Notes under the pieces: generated by a model | The model's database searches: none | Seen by the model: only the letters and a program-made list of their open reading frames with translations | What the model was told of the DNA's origin: nothing | Source: Amoebidium appalachense | Lineage: Eukaryota; Ichthyosporea | Length of the DNA: 64,000 bases | NCBI GenBank assembly: GCA_963693365.1 | Contig: CAVNZM010000007.1 | Coordinates: 3,472,001-3,536,000, forward strand | Reading direction: 5' to 3' | Shown here: in pieces, positions 30,804 to 42,135 of the stretch | Layout of the letters: each line of letters starts with the position of its first letter | How positions within the stretch are numbered: the first letter of the stretch is position 1 | Position numbers and translations under genes: made by a program

Positions 30804-30816
30804 GGTTATGCAGCCC
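30804..30816 (+). promoter_or_regulatory. Copia-2 primer-binding site, altered
   Basis: GGTTATGCAGCCC follows the LTR directly. The corresponding copia-1 site reads GGTTATGGGCCC, which is a better match to the initiator tRNA-Met anticodon arm. Seven bases (GGTTATG) are common to both. Confidence 0.55.
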
Positions 30817-30865
30817 TTTTGCACGCTCCCTACACACATCTAGAACTCGCGCTCGTTTTTCAATC

Positions 30866-30979
30866 ATGGATCCAAACAAAACTGGTGTAAACAAAATAAC
30901 CATGTGGAAAGGTGAAGGGAAGACTGGTCCCGATAGCAAAAGTTAACCACCTATTTTCAATGGGAAATCATTTTTCTCG
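30866..30979 (+). pseudogene. Copia-2 gag N terminus, disconnected
   Basis: An ATG at 30866-30868 begins MDPNKTGVNKITMWKGEGKT as in copia-1. After the codons for SK, a 5-bp insertion (GTTAA) creates an in-frame TAA and shifts the frame. The rest of gag is readable only from the downstream ATG at 30982. Confidence 0.85.
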
Positions 30980-30981
30980 GC

Positions 30982-33900
30982 ATGATGACCGGCACTAAAG
31001 GTGTCCGACTCGTGGATGTTGTACTTGCTGACAACTACGTCCCCCCTACCACCGTCGCGGTTGACGGTGAACCCCCCTTCTATGGCTACGGCAATACTGC
31101 GGAACTCAAGGAGGCCCGCAATTGCCTCCTGCTCCATATGATACAGAACATCGACCCTTCCGTCCTCACCACCGTTGCCCAGTACCGTATTGGCATGGAC
31201 CCTGAACGGGCCATGTGGAAATTCCGTCAACACTACCTCCAAGGCAAACCCGATCAGATCCGCATCCTTCACCGTCAGTGGGATGCCTGTGCCCTTCAGC
31301 CCGGTGAATCATTCACCACCTACCTGAGTCGTCTGCAGACCATCGTGAACCAGCTCCAGTCCCTCCAAGATGAGTCCATTCACTTCACTCGTCTAGCTGA
31401 GAAGTTCTTCAATGAACTCACCACCAGAGACGACCTCACCCCTGAGTTCAACCGTCTTATCGAAGACTATCACTTCGGTGATAAGCTATTCCCCGACTTC
31501 GAGTCCCTCCACAACCACGTCAAGGGCATCGAGTTACGTCAAGACCTCAAGATGCAACTCCGGAGCAACCGTGCCCACCGTGCCTCCAAGTCCAGCATGG
31601 CATTAAATGCCAGTGCTCCCCCCGGTGATCTTCCTCGCCGTGACTTACGCAACCGACTTGACCGTACCCCTGGCACGGACCTCCGAACTCGTCTCTCCCG
31701 TCAGCACACCCGATCCCGTTCCCCCCACCGGCCTGCCTTCCGGTCCACGTCTCGTTCCCCCAGTCGTTCCCGTTTCTCGGGTTCCCGTCGTTCTGATTCC
31801 CCGGCTCGTTCTAACACCCCGTCTGTGAAAGCATGCTCCTACTGCCACGAGCCTGATCACACGATCATCGATTACCCTGAGCCGAAATGCCGTATGTCCA
31901 GACACAACCGTTCCCGTCAAGGCAGTGAAAAATCTGTCTCCTTTGCTTTCTCGGCATACAATGCTAGCTCCGTCCCCGTGTCCTCCGACCCTGCCTGGGA
32001 TTCCGGGTGCAACATGACTGTCTGCCCCACCCGTGAGTTCTTCCATGACCTCACTCCCCTTCCGACACCGACTCCCGTTGCTTCCTTCAATGGCACCCCC
32101 GTCTTGGCCACTCACACCGGCCATATCGTCATCAACACCACCACCGACCATGGCACTGCCACCCTTACCATTGAAGCCTACTACACCCCGTCTGGCCAAG
32201 CCTTCCTCATTTCAACATCCCAAGCTGCTGCCGAATACATCAAGGGTGATTTGAATGATGCCTCCACTCCGTCATTCCTCTTCGACCGACTTACCGGCCG
32301 TCATCTCGTAAACCTCCGTCTACACAACGGTCTGTATTACTTCAAGGACTACACCATTCAACCACCCACTCGTCCTGTGGCTCTGGCTGCCACTACCAGT
32401 GTTAACCCATCCATCTGGCACCATCGTCTGGGGCACCGTGCTATGACCAGCATCAAGGACATGGTGAAACACGACCTTGTTATTGGTCTCCCCTCGTCTG
32501 TCCTCGACTGTGATGTTCCTGATTTTCATGGCTGCATTATGGGTAAAACCACCAAGGCTCCGTTCAAGGGTGACCGTCCTCACTCCAACATCCCCGGTCA
32601 TGAATGGCATTGGGATTTTTTTGAGCCTACCACAACATCGTACGGAGGTTCCAAGGTTGCTCTCGTCACTGTCTGCCGTGCCTCTGGACTCGTCAAGATC
32701 TACCCGATGGCCGACCGTACAACCACCCTGGACATTCTCACAGCTCACACCAACCTCGTTGCTACCCATGCCCCCTCCAAAGTTGGTGTCTACCACTTCG
32801 ACTCCGGCTCTGAGTTCACCTCCAAGGCTACCCGTGCTTTTTGCCTCTCCCAGGGCATCAAGGCCAGCTATGCTCCGGTGGACTGCCCTCAACTGAACGG
32901 CTATCATGTTGAACGTCGTATGCGGTTCCTCCAAGAGATTGTTCGTTGCCTCCTCCATCAAGTCCAAGATCAGTCTCTGTCCCCCAAACTGTGGGCTGAG
33001 GCCCTCCAACATGCCGCCTACATCATCAACGTCACCCCGTCCACGACTGCCAATGGTCGTACACCATTCGAGGTTTTCTACGGTGTCAAGCCCGACATCT
33101 CCGAGCTCAAAGTGTTCGGTTGCCCTGCCTACACTCATGTGCCAGCCTCTAAACGGAACAAGCTGGCCCCCACCGTCAAACTCGGCATGTATATCGGCTA
33201 TGATCTTCAATCACACTGCCACCGGATCTTCAATCCCACCACCCATGGTGTCGGCCTCTTCCGTGATGTGATTTTCGACGAATCAGCTTATCTCCCGTCC
33301 GACATTCCATCACCACTTCCGACCCCCGACACCACTGCTACCTCGACCACCCCACCCCCCACAGTTGACACTGAAGATGATGTTTGTCTGGTGTACTCTG
33401 GCCCCCCTCCTGCCATAGTCGTTCCCCCGACACCCCCCCCCCCACCGGCCCCCCTGCCCCCGTGCCCGTCCAGCCTGCCGACCCTCCTCCTGCCCCTGGC
33501 AACGTCACACCCATCCGACCCGGCTCCCCCGACAACTTCCACTCGGCCCCGTCCAGCTCGGAGGTTGCCCCCCCTGCAATTCCGAACTTCCAAGTTCCCC
33601 CCCCCCCCGTCTCCACCTCCCCCGGTTCCTGCACCCCGTCGTTCTGCCCGTCTACAGGGCAAGGTTGGACTTCAAGCCACCACCACCCTGCCAGTCCCCC
33701 CCGGTCCCCCCATCAACATCGACCAACTACCCAAACTTGTCCGTCAACTGTGTTCCGGACCCAATGGTGACCAGGTCAAGTCAGCCCTCACTGCTGAGTA
33801 TCAAGCCTTCGTCGACAAAGACATCTTTGAACTTGTTGACCCTCCCCCTGGTGCTAACATCGTCGGCTTCAAGTGGATTGTCTCCGAGAAAACTCTCAAC

Positions 33901-35283
33901 TCGGCTGGTGACACCAAGATCAAGGCCCGTGGTGTTGCTCAAGGCTTCAGTCAGCAATACGGTGTTGACTATGAGTTGATTGAGAGCCCTGTCATCCGTC
34001 CGGCTGCTCTCCGTGCTATCCTAGCTCTGGCCGTTGTTGAAGGTCATGACATCCATCAACTCAACGTGTCTACGGCCTTTCTCAACAGCCCACTCACCGA
34101 GACCATCTACATGAAACAACCCCCGGGATTCATCACCATGGCCACACTTGGCAAGGTCTGGAGACTCAAGAAAGCCCTGTACGGCCTCAAGCAAGCCTCC
34201 AAGGCTTGGTACGACTTCCTCGACGGCATTCTTCTTGCCCATGGCCTGACCCGTACTAAGACAGACCCGTGCATCTACCTCCGGTTCTTCCCCAACAACG
34301 ATGTGGTTCGGGCTGGTAACTACGTCGACGACTCCACCATCACCAACACCCGGGGTTCTACTGCTGCCAGTGACCTGGCTGCCCACATCAGCAAGATGGC
34401 CAGCTGTCGTATGAGTCCATTTGACCGTATGCTCGGTGTTGATTTTAATCACTCTGATCCCCATCACCTCCACATGCACCAGAGGTCTTACATCATGGAT
34501 ATCATCCACGACTTCAACCTCACCGATGCCAAGTCCAAGTCTACCCCCATCCCTGCAGGCACCACCGTCTCCCTGGCTGACTGCCCCCCCCAACCGTTCA
34601 CCGTGCCCTACCGTGAGTTACTCGGCCGTCTCCTCTGGGTGGCCCGGTGCACACGTCCCGACATTGCCTATGCCATCGGCTTCCTTGGTCGGTTCAGCAC
34701 CAACCCCGGCAAGACTCACTGGGACCTTCTCCGTCGTGTGGCCCGGTACCTGCTCGGCACCATTGACCTTGGCATTGACTACAAGTACTCGGCCACCCAG
34801 CCCCCCATACTCGAATGCTACACGGATGCTGACTTTGCTGGTTGTGCCGACAGCAAGAAGTCTACCACCGGCTACATCATCGAGTTTGCTGGTATGCCCA
34901 TCATCTGGTACTCCAAGCTCCAGCCCATCACGGCCACCAGCACCACTGAAGCTGAGCTGATTGCTCTTAATGCTGGCACCCAAGAAGTTGCTTGGGTCCG
35001 TGACCTCTTCAAGGAACTCGGCTGCCCCATGCTTGCTCCGACTCCGGTGTACTGTGACAACCAGTCGACCATTGCCATCGTCAACTCCACCGGCATCAAG
35101 CACCGTACCAATCACATTGCCGTCCGGTATCACAACACCAAAGACTACATTGCAAGTGGGGATGTGGTTGTCCACTACGTTGAATCAGCCCACAACTTAG
35201 CTGACATCCTCACCAAACCCCTCCCCGGCCCGAGTCATGTCAACCATCGTGCTCGACTTTGTTTGCCGGATATTGTGGATTGA
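30982..35283 (+). CDS. Copia-2 gag-pol polyprotein
   Basis: The frame has 1433 residues. Gag is followed by a knuckle at ~284 that reads CSYCHEPDHTIIDY, so its last Cys is Tyr. Protease WDSG is at ~337. The integrase has HHRLGH and a zinc motif with one Cys changed to Phe (DFHGC, ~513). Its catalytic D and D are at ~543 and ~606, and E lies in a segment with an extra His codon (GYHVERR), giving DD36E instead of DD35E. RT has STAFLNSP and YVDD (~1112). RNase H has YTDADFAGC and CDNQST. The long frame looks intact, but these changes and the lost N terminus suggest it is inactive. The Pro-rich integrase-RT linker is read in a frame different from copia-3. Confidence 0.9.
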   Translation: MMTGTKGVRLVDVVLADNYVPPTTVAVDGEPPFYGYGNTAELKEARNCLLLHMIQNIDPSVLTTVAQYRIGMDPERAMWKFRQHYLQGKPDQIRILHRQWDACALQPGESFTTYLSRLQTIVNQLQSLQDESIHFTRLAEKFFNELTTRDDLTPEFNRLIEDYHFGDKLFPDFESLHNHVKGIELRQDLKMQLRSNRAHRASKSSMALNASAPPGDLPRRDLRNRLDRTPGTDLRTRLSRQHTRSRSPHRPAFRSTSRSPSRSRFSGSRRSDSPARSNTPSVKACSYCHEPDHTIIDYPEPKCRMSRHNRSRQGSEKSVSFAFSAYNASSVPVSSDPAWDSGCNMTVCPTREFFHDLTPLPTPTPVASFNGTPVLATHTGHIVINTTTDHGTATLTIEAYYTPSGQAFLISTSQAAAEYIKGDLNDASTPSFLFDRLTGRHLVNLRLHNGLYYFKDYTIQPPTRPVALAATTSVNPSIWHHRLGHRAMTSIKDMVKHDLVIGLPSSVLDCDVPDFHGCIMGKTTKAPFKGDRPHSNIPGHEWHWDFFEPTTTSYGGSKVALVTVCRASGLVKIYPMADRTTTLDILTAHTNLVATHAPSKVGVYHFDSGSEFTSKATRAFCLSQGIKASYAPVDCPQLNGYHVERRMRFLQEIVRCLLHQVQDQSLSPKLWAEALQHAAYIINVTPSTTANGRTPFEVFYGVKPDISELKVFGCPAYTHVPASKRNKLAPTVKLGMYIGYDLQSHCHRIFNPTTHGVGLFRDVIFDESAYLPSDIPSPLPTPDTTATSTTPPPTVDTEDDVCLVYSGPPPAIVVPPTPPPPPAPLPPCPSSLPTLLLPLATSHPSDPAPPTTSTRPRPARRLPPLQFRTSKFPPPPSPPPPVPAPRRSARLQGKVGLQATTTLPVPPGPPINIDQLPKLVRQLCSGPNGDQVKSALTAEYQAFVDKDIFELVDPPPGANIVGFKWIVSEKTLNSAGDTKIKARGVAQGFSQQYGVDYELIESPVIRPAALRAILALAVVEGHDIHQLNVSTAFLNSPLTETIYMKQPPGFITMATLGKVWRLKKALYGLKQASKAWYDFLDGILLAHGLTRTKTDPCIYLRFFPNNDVVRAGNYVDDSTITNTRGSTAASDLAAHISKMASCRMSPFDRMLGVDFNHSDPHHLHMHQRSYIMDIIHDFNLTDAKSKSTPIPAGTTVSLADCPPQPFTVPYRELLGRLLWVARCTRPDIAYAIGFLGRFSTNPGKTHWDLLRRVARYLLGTIDLGIDYKYSATQPPILECYTDADFAGCADSKKSTTGYIIEFAGMPIIWYSKLQPITATSTTEAELIALNAGTQEVAWVRDLFKELGCPMLAPTPVYCDNQSTIAIVNSTGIKHRTNHIAVRYHNTKDYIASGDVVVHYVESAHNLADILTKPLPGPSHVNHRARLCLPDIVD

Positions 35284-35499
35284 CCCGTCCTACTTCAAGA
35301 GTGATTTTCTAATGTTTACTACTTACTTTATCATAATCATTATTTCATATGTATATTGCCTTTGTGGGTATGCCCACTTAGGGTTTATATATAAGGTTTG
35401 ACCTGTACCATGACTCTACTCTATCTTTCACTGGTTTAAAACCCAGTTAATCAAACCCCGACTATACACGTTATACATATTCGTTGTTTTTGCCCCGGT

Positions 35500-35588
35500 T
35501 CCTTCCCCCCCCCCCCTTCCCCCCCCCCCCCCCTCCCCCCCCCCCTTCCCCCCCCCACCCTTCTCCCCCCCCCCCCCCCCCCCCCCGG
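35500..35588 (+). repeat. C-rich run in the copia-2 3' noncoding region
   Basis: About 80 nt of C with scattered T and A, between the pol stop and the polypurine tracts. It is probably an expanded homopolymer and has no counterpart in copia-3. Confidence 0.85.
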
Positions 35589-35632
35589 GAAAAGTACACA
35601 CTTTAATTTTTTTTTTTCCGTTTCTGTTCTCA

Positions 35633-35697
35633 AGTGGGGAGATTTCACTAGTTCAGTGGGGATATGATAACACAAACTTCAAAGTCTTAAGTGGGGA
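35633..35697 (+). promoter_or_regulatory. Three polypurine-tract motifs of copia-2
   Basis: AGTGGGGA occurs at 35633-35640, 35655-35662 and 35690-35697; the last abuts the 3' LTR and is the expected plus-strand primer. Multiplied polypurine tracts are a known feature of the Sirevirus group of Ty1/copia elements. Confidence 0.75.
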
Positions 35698-36621
35698 TGT
35701 TGTAATACGTAGTATTTACATATGGTAAGATCTTCTCAGTTTGTGTTATGTTTCAGTTCATATGCTTAGTGTAAATGCCACACTCCTATTATGTAAAGTG
35801 TAGCATCGATCTCCGATATGCTTGTATACTTGTAATCGTGTTGTATCGGCCTTAATCGTGTATTGTAATATCGATTAGAATATTTATATGTGTGTACACG
35901 GATCCACCCACTCAGGGAGAGACGTGTACATGTTCGTGTGTACATAAATATCTCTGGTTATAGTTATGCTATTGCTATCTTGTTTGTTGATCTGTGCTCT
36001 CTTTTCCTTCCTCTTTCTCCTTCCTTATTTTCTTTTCTTTCTCTCCTTGTCTTCATGTGTATAATCGTATTTCTTTTCTACTAATATATGTTAGGTAGAT
36101 TTGTGTTACTTAATACGTGTTCATTGGACGGTAACACACTTAGGCTACACTTAGAATAGCATGTGTGTTTAGACTTCATTAATTTACTTTAGTTTTCATG
36201 TGTTGCCGGGCTTTAACCAATCATCAAGGTTAAGTGTGATATGTCTGAGTCTTTGCAGTATGTCATAGGTTAGAACTTCCTTGATGATGACACGAGTTGA
36301 CCTTAACTAGTGTCTGTGTCCTATCGTGTGCGTCTCCGCGTACCGGATCTCTCTGAAAGCAATTGGTTCTTAGTGATTGGTTTCTATTAGAGATAGATCT
36401 GATTTCCGACTGGTCGGAAATCATGTATGGATTGGACTTAGAGGAATTTCAGGTATTTATTCGGAGATCAGAATAAATTCAGTTCAGTCGTGTCTAAACA
36501 TTGATGTCTGTTGTGTACACTGCTCCGATCGTTCCGTGTTTTGTTGTTGTGTGTGTCTGTGGTGTTTTTACACTGCACCACTGTGTCTCTGCTTTCATAC
36601 CAAATACTATATAATTTAACA
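35698..36621 (+). repeat. Copia-2 3' LTR
   Basis: 924 bp, ending TTTAACA like the 5' LTR. The next bases are AAT followed by a long C-run. Confidence 0.92.
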
Positions 36622-36623
36622 AA

Positions 36624-36661
<38 letters not shown>

Positions 36662-37265
36662 CCCCCCCCCCCCCCCCCCCCAACCCCCCTCCCCTCTCTC
36701 TTTCCTCCTCTCTCCCTTCTACTTTCCTACCTTCTACACTCTACTTTTCTTTTATTTTTCCTTAACTTTTCCTCCTTTCCTTTTTTTCACTATACTTTTC
36801 CTCTCTCCTCCTTCCCAAAACATCCCGTCCTCGTTTATTTTTCTTCTCTCCCTCTTCCTCTCTCTCTCCCCCCAAAACAAAAACAACACACACAACCAAC
36901 ACACACACACACACACTCACTCAACTCACATCACACTCAACTCACAACAACACACACACAACCAGTCCTCCCCCTCCCCTCCTCAATAATACAAAACACA
37001 ACAAATTTTTTTCTTTTCTTTTCTCTCCCCCTCCCCCTTTCTTTTTTTATTTTTTTTATTCTCATGTGTTATCTTTTTCTTATGTACTTTTTTGATTAAC
37101 CCCCCTATCCCCCTCCCACCTTAAGAGAAACTTCGCACATGGTGCACTCCGAATTCAGCCATATCATCTTTGCCATTTTCTATCCTTGTATTTTACTTAT
37201 CTATAACTTACCTTATACTTTCACTTTATATTTGTACCTCTATACCTTTGTACCTTTGTACCTTT
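36622..37265. other. Simple-sequence spacer
   Basis: C-runs (36626-36680), CT-rich and CA-rich tracts and T-rich DNA lie between the copia-2 3' LTR and the right end of D4. No gene is seen. Confidence 0.8.
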
Positions 37266-37921
37266 CTATGAAAACTACTCCGGGACGTGTGTTGCCTCTA
37301 GGGGGACATCCCCTTGGACGAAAGTGAACCTGCAATGGTTGTAAACCACGGCAAGCCCCCAGTCATCAATTTATTGATCCGTGAGGTCCATGTGCCCAAA
37401 AAACGGGGGAAGTCTTCGCCCCGTGAAAAAAACAGCACGTATGTGTGGATCAATGGGGGTTGTGTGTGGGTGTAGGTGGGTGGGTGAAAAGGAATATATA
37501 GCTGTAAGGCTGTGGATGCTAAACACAGAAGATGTGTTTGTAGCTTGCTGATCTGCTAAAAACTGTCGTGCTTATATACCTAAGCCTACCGATCTGAGCC
37601 AATCAAAAATCGATCTAGTGATATGTGAAATCTGATCCGAGCCAATCATAACTCGGTCTAGTGATCTGTGGTATCTGATGTTTTGACTGGCTAATAGGTG
37701 CCCGTGTGCGGGCAGCCAACCGCTAACTGCTAAAACACGAAATGAAGCCTACATGGTTATGTTGGTATCGAACACCCATCCTACGTGTTTACCCAGAAAA
37801 ATATTTATGTCAATAATTTCCACAAATAAAACCTCTATGAAAACTACTCCGGGACGTGTGTTGCCTCTAGGGGGACATCCCCTTGGACGAAAGTGAACCT
37901 GCAATGGTTGTAAACCACGGC
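37266..37921 (-). repeat. D4 right terminus: B1-A2-unique-B2
   Basis: B2 is 37266-37352, the unique segment 37353-37484, A2 37485-37834 and B1 37835-37921. The structure and lengths match D5 (53348-54002). B1 and B2 are 87 bp each. Confidence 0.9.
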
Positions 37922-37950
37922 ACGAGAGCAGTATGCTTGCTCCAAAGGTT

Positions 37951-39155
37951 TCACTTAAGAATAGAGGCGAATACACGTGTGGTGGTGGCAGCAATGGAGG
38001 CCGGACGAAGTCGGGTATAGATCAGGAAGCAGTCGGAGGACCACCGGCCGAGTTGTTTGATCCGGGAGTCGTCGACCCCGGCCTCAGCCAGTGCTGTGGC
38101 CCCCCCGATGCGGAGGCTGTGTCCGGCAAACCGGGAGGGTGAGAGGCCTGCCCGGGAGAGGAGGGCACGGAAATCGGCAGAGAAAGCACTCTTGGTGTAG
38201 GGGATGCCACCGAGACTGAAGAGGGGGTCGTCGGGTTGACCGGACGTTGTATCCAGGAACTGCCGGAGGAGATGGGCTGGGGAGAAGTGGGTGAGGGGCA
38301 GGGCAGCTAGGGTGACGTTGACACCTCGGGCCTGTACATCCGTCTTAGAGGTTGGCAGGTGGAGGGTGGCATGGGACAAAGTACCGGTGGGGGTGTAGCT
38401 GAAGGTCACGTCCTTCCGTTTAACGTGACGGGACGGGTCGAAAGAAGTCAGGGTCTTGGAGGTAAATTCCCCTGAACGGAGGAGACCACAGAAACCGACG
38501 ATGAGGGCCGTCCATAGCCGGAGATTGGCCGAGGAGGCCTTGGTGGGGCACTGGCCATGGAGTAGGTGGAGGTGGGAGGGGAGGAGGGGTTCCCTGGTGG
38601 ATGAGCGGGGTCGGATGTTGTGAGAAAGCTGCCATCGGCCCACCCCCCCGTAGGAACCAGGCCAGAGACTTGTCGTGGGGGTAGGGAGCAGGGAGGCCCA
38701 TGTCGAGGTGGAGCCTGGTGATGGCCGAATTGTAGCCGGTTAAGGAAGAGGCCTGTACCCCTCGTTGGGCACACCAGGCGAGAAAAAGTTGCACGGTGTG
38801 TGGGGAGGCCGGGAGGGAGGACCCGGAGGAGGATTGCAGCCGAGATGCCACACAGAAATCGATGAACACTTTTTGCACCCGGGAGTAAAAGGCCCGAGAG
38901 TCGAGGTTGAGACTCAGGGCCTGGCATTCCTGCAGGGTAGTGGTGGCTCGAAGCAGCTCGGCCGGAGCAAAGTGGGGGGCCAATCTGCCAGTGTTGCTCC
39001 GGAACGGGAGATCTGGGGGGGGGGGGGGGGGGGGGGGGGTTAGCCCAAGGGAAGGGATAGGAACTCGTGGACCCAGGAGGGGAAGGGGCAGGGCTCCGGT
39101 TGCAGGGAAGGTCGGAGTCGTCGGGCCCGGGGAAGTTGGTTACGAGAAATGGCAT
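37951..39155 (-). pseudogene. D4 tyrosine recombinase, frameshifted by one C
   Basis: The domain covers the N-terminal SAM-like part (HFAPAELLRATTTLQECQAL) and the catalytic part with Arg in GLLRSGEF, HSLRIGG and IYTRL. A seventh C at about 38643-38649, against six in D5, shifts the frame between the two halves. The only nearby ATG is MPFLVTNFPG (39153-39155), which overlaps the RT ORF end. The C-run at 39013-39039 has a length that leaves that ATG out of frame with YR. If the C-run differences are sequencing errors, the gene could be intact. Confidence 0.85.
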
Positions 39156-40722
39156 CGGCCAGATGGTTGAGGGGTCCTGGTAGGTAGGATGCCTGTAACG
39201 TAAATTGGTATTGCATTTCCATGCGGGTGATGAACCGAATAAGTTTGGCCATCACGGGGTGGGGGGAAGACCGGGAGTGCAGGTCAGACACAGCACCCGT
39301 GTTGTCGCATAAAATACGGACATGGTGGGTGGACCAGGAGGGGGCCCAGAGGGCCACGGCGGCTGCGATGGCCAGGAGTTCGATGACGGAAGAACCGAGT
39401 TTACCCTCATGAGCATAGAGGGCTTGGGTGGAGGGGGACCAGGGCATGAAGAACCATTGGTCGAGCCAGTGGCCACCTAGACCCACCGATCCGGCAGCAT
39501 CAGTGGCCAGGGTGGTGTATGTGGGGGGTGTGATGAGGTGCACCCCATTCCATGATGTGAGGAACTGGTGCCATTCGGCTATGTCGGCCCGGGCGGCAGC
39601 AGTCAGTCGTATGTGGTGGTGGCCGGCAAGGTGTGGGTGGGTCCGGAGAAGGGCCCATAGGCGCTGGGAGAAGGCCCTCCCGGGGGGAACCAGCTGGGCA
39701 CACCAGGTGAGTTTGCCGAGGAGGGACTGGAGGTCCCGAATGGTGATGGTGGGCTTTGGGTGGGAAGTGAGGTCGAGTAGGTCCGAGAGCTTGGAAGCCG
39801 GGATTCGTGCCTCCATGGCGATGGAGTCGAATTCGATACCGATGAAGACGACACGGGTAGCCGGGCCCTGCATCTTGTCTTCGGAGATGGCAATGTGCAG
39901 CTCTCGGCAGAGTTGCAGGAAGGTGGATAGGTGACGTTGGCACTGCTCTTGTGTGGGGGCGACTATAATCCAGTCGTCTACGTAGTGGCGGATGAGGGTA
40001 ATACCGTGCTGGTGTGCCAGCCACTGTAGGGTGGCCGCGATCCGTTCCCAGATGGCTGGGCTAGATTTCAGGCCGAAGGGCAGTCTGGTTTCAACGTAAA
40101 AATGCCCTTGCCATTTGAATGCCATTAAGTGGTGGTCTTCCGGTCGGATGGGCATGTGCCGGAAGGCAGCCTGCACATCTGCCACGGCCATGTAGCAGCC
40201 GGGGCCTGCGTCGAGAATGAGTTGGGTGACATCCCGGGCGCGAATGTACTGAAGTTCGTCGGGGTAGGTGATGCTGTCATTGACACTGCTACCCCGGGGC
40301 CAGGAGAGGTGGTGGATTCGACGGTACTTGGGGGGGTTCCCTTTCTTGGTAACGGCGCCGATGGGGGAGGAACGGTGGACGGGAAATTCGTCAAAGAATT
40401 GGGCCGGGGAGAGGGGGCCGCGCAGGTGGCCGAGGGCGACTTCTTTGGCAATATCCACCGTGATAGCGGCAGCTGCCTCCGGGGTGGTGGGTAGGTTGGG
40501 GCCCACCCGAGAGGTGGAGGGGCCGCGATAGCCGATGTCGACGCCGAATTCGACATCGTGGAGGAGTTGTGCGGCGAATGGTTGGTCCGGGTAGGAGGCC
40601 AGCAGTTCCCGGAGGCGGGAGGTGTCAATGTGGTGCTGGGGCAGCGGGCGGGCCTCCGGGTCTGAGCCTCGGGGGAAGGGGTGGTTAGCAAGGGTGGTGT
40701 ACCCTTGGGGAGATCCCGGCAG

Positions 40723-40775
<53 letters not shown>

Positions 40776-40890
40776 CAGGGCCCCGGGGGGTTAGAGTAGG
40801 GCAGCTGGGCCCAAGTGAGGGTTGGCAGGGAGGGCAGCGGGGCCCTGTGCAGGGGAATGTGCCCGAGCACGCGGGGGTGTGGGCGGACAC
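39040..40890 (-). CDS. D4 reverse transcriptase-RNase H
   Basis: The 616-residue frame copies element RNA into DNA. A Cys/Pro-rich leader with a poly-Pro run (C-run 40725-40772) precedes the RT. The RT has MAVADVQAAFRHMPI, ETRLPFGLKSSPAIW and YVDDW. RNase H has Asp in LATDAAGS, Glu in SVIELLA, Asp in LCDNTGAV and Asp in HLADAIS. No ATG lies upstream of the RT domain: the frame opens at GTG and the next Met is inside RT. Expression probably needs splicing, a non-AUG start or fusion to gag. The end overlaps the YR ATG by about 115 nt. Confidence 0.92.
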
Positions 40891-41171
40891 AGCGGTAGAA
40901 GAAGGGGGGGGGGAGGGAGTGCTAGGTGAGTGTAAGGGGGGGGGGGAGGCTCGTGGGATGGGGGGGGGGGGAGTAAAATTATGTGCAGTGGCCAGAATAA
41001 ACGTCTTTGTGTAGGGACATTTATTCTTGACGCGCGCGGGCGCCGTAGTTGGCCTGCGAAATTTTGTACTCAGCCCTATTGGCCCGTTCTCCCGAGCTCC
41101 GTTTCCCTGTACTCGTGTGTCCTAGCTCCTAACCCCTATGTTCTAGCTGTGTGTGTGGGTGTGCGCGTAGA

Positions 41172-42135
41172 CTAGGCATTGTGCTTGCAGTCTTTGCGGG
41201 GGTGTGTGCCAGAGCAGAGCGGGCACACGTGGGAGAAGGGGCAGGGCTGCTTAGCGCAGGACCGACCGTTAATGTGGAAATTCCTGCAGTGCGTCGCGGG
41301 TAGATCCACGGGTCGGGCCGGTTTTGCCGGGCCGGGTTGCGGGCCAGGGCGGTTAGGGGTGTGACCCCCGCCGGGCTTGTGGGGCGGCTTAAAGCCGTCA
41401 AGACCACAGCCGGGCTTGGGGTACATGGGGCAGGCCGCGCTGGGGTGGTCGGGGAAGCCACAGCGCTGACATGCGTCCGGGATGAGCAGAGTGGGTGGCA
41501 GGAGGAGATCCTGGTGGAGTTGGGCGAGCAGGTTGGGGCACTCGATCGGAGCCCGACCCTGCTGGTGGGCAACGGTGCGGGCGTATACGTCATAGTTGTG
41601 GATCTGGGCCCACGGGTATCGGGTGCTGAGGCGAGTGATGTGCTGAGTCCAAAGTACGTCTTTGTCCGTGGGAAGGCCGAGGTGGTGCTTGGCGGCCATG
41701 TAATGGGTCCAAGCTTGGATCCAAATGACGAGTGAACGCAGGGGAACGGGTTTGTCTTGGCGAAAAGTCTCGATGCTGCCGTCGTCGGCCATGCGCAGAT
41801 GCTGACCTTTCTTGGATGGGGCCAGGAGGGCGGCGGGGGTGAACTTATACAGATCGACGAAACGATTGGCGCGCAAATCTGCCAGCACATCCGCGGGGGG
41901 AAGCGGGAGTGTGCCCGGCTGAATGTCGCCAGTGTTCTCACCTGTGATGGGGGGCGCGGGCAGGGCAGGTAGGTCCAGGTCAGGGCCGAGATGCAGCCCC
42001 GGGGAAACCTCCCCGGGTGTGGAGGGCGCGGCGGGGGGCGCGGGAGGGTCGCGGTTGGTGAGAGCAGCCAGGACGCCAGCCATCTGGGTGCTGATGGGCG
42101 GTGAGGGCGGCCAGGACGGCGTCTTGAGAAGTCAT
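41172..42135 (-). pseudogene. D4 gag, frameshifted near the N terminus
   Basis: A 303-residue open part (41172-42083) covers the capsid-like region and both Cys/His clusters (CQRCGFPDHPSAACP and CPLCSGTHPRKDC). One extra C near 42095 (codons before MAGVLAAL) separates it from MTSQDAVLAAL. The N-terminal basic segment is corrupted in the patch beyond 42180. The role is the nucleocapsid. Confidence 0.85.

Larger units (their letters stand above)
29878..36621 (+). mobile_element. Copia-2: Ty1/copia LTR retrotransposon with both LTRs
   Basis: The 5' LTR (29878-30803) and 3' LTR (35698-36621) differ at about nine positions by eye (~1%), which implies recent insertion. The internal order gag, protease, integrase, RT, RNase H defines Ty1/copia. 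The polyprotein is one long frame from 30982, but gag's first 38 residues are cut off by a small insertion. No convincing target-site duplication was seen; the right LTR runs straight into C-rich simple sequence. Confidence 0.93.

Noticed and set aside
31645-33210. Large antisense ORFs within copia gag-pol (184-296 codons)
   Set aside because: The codon bias of the sense strand keeps the antisense open; the same shadows appear in copia-1.
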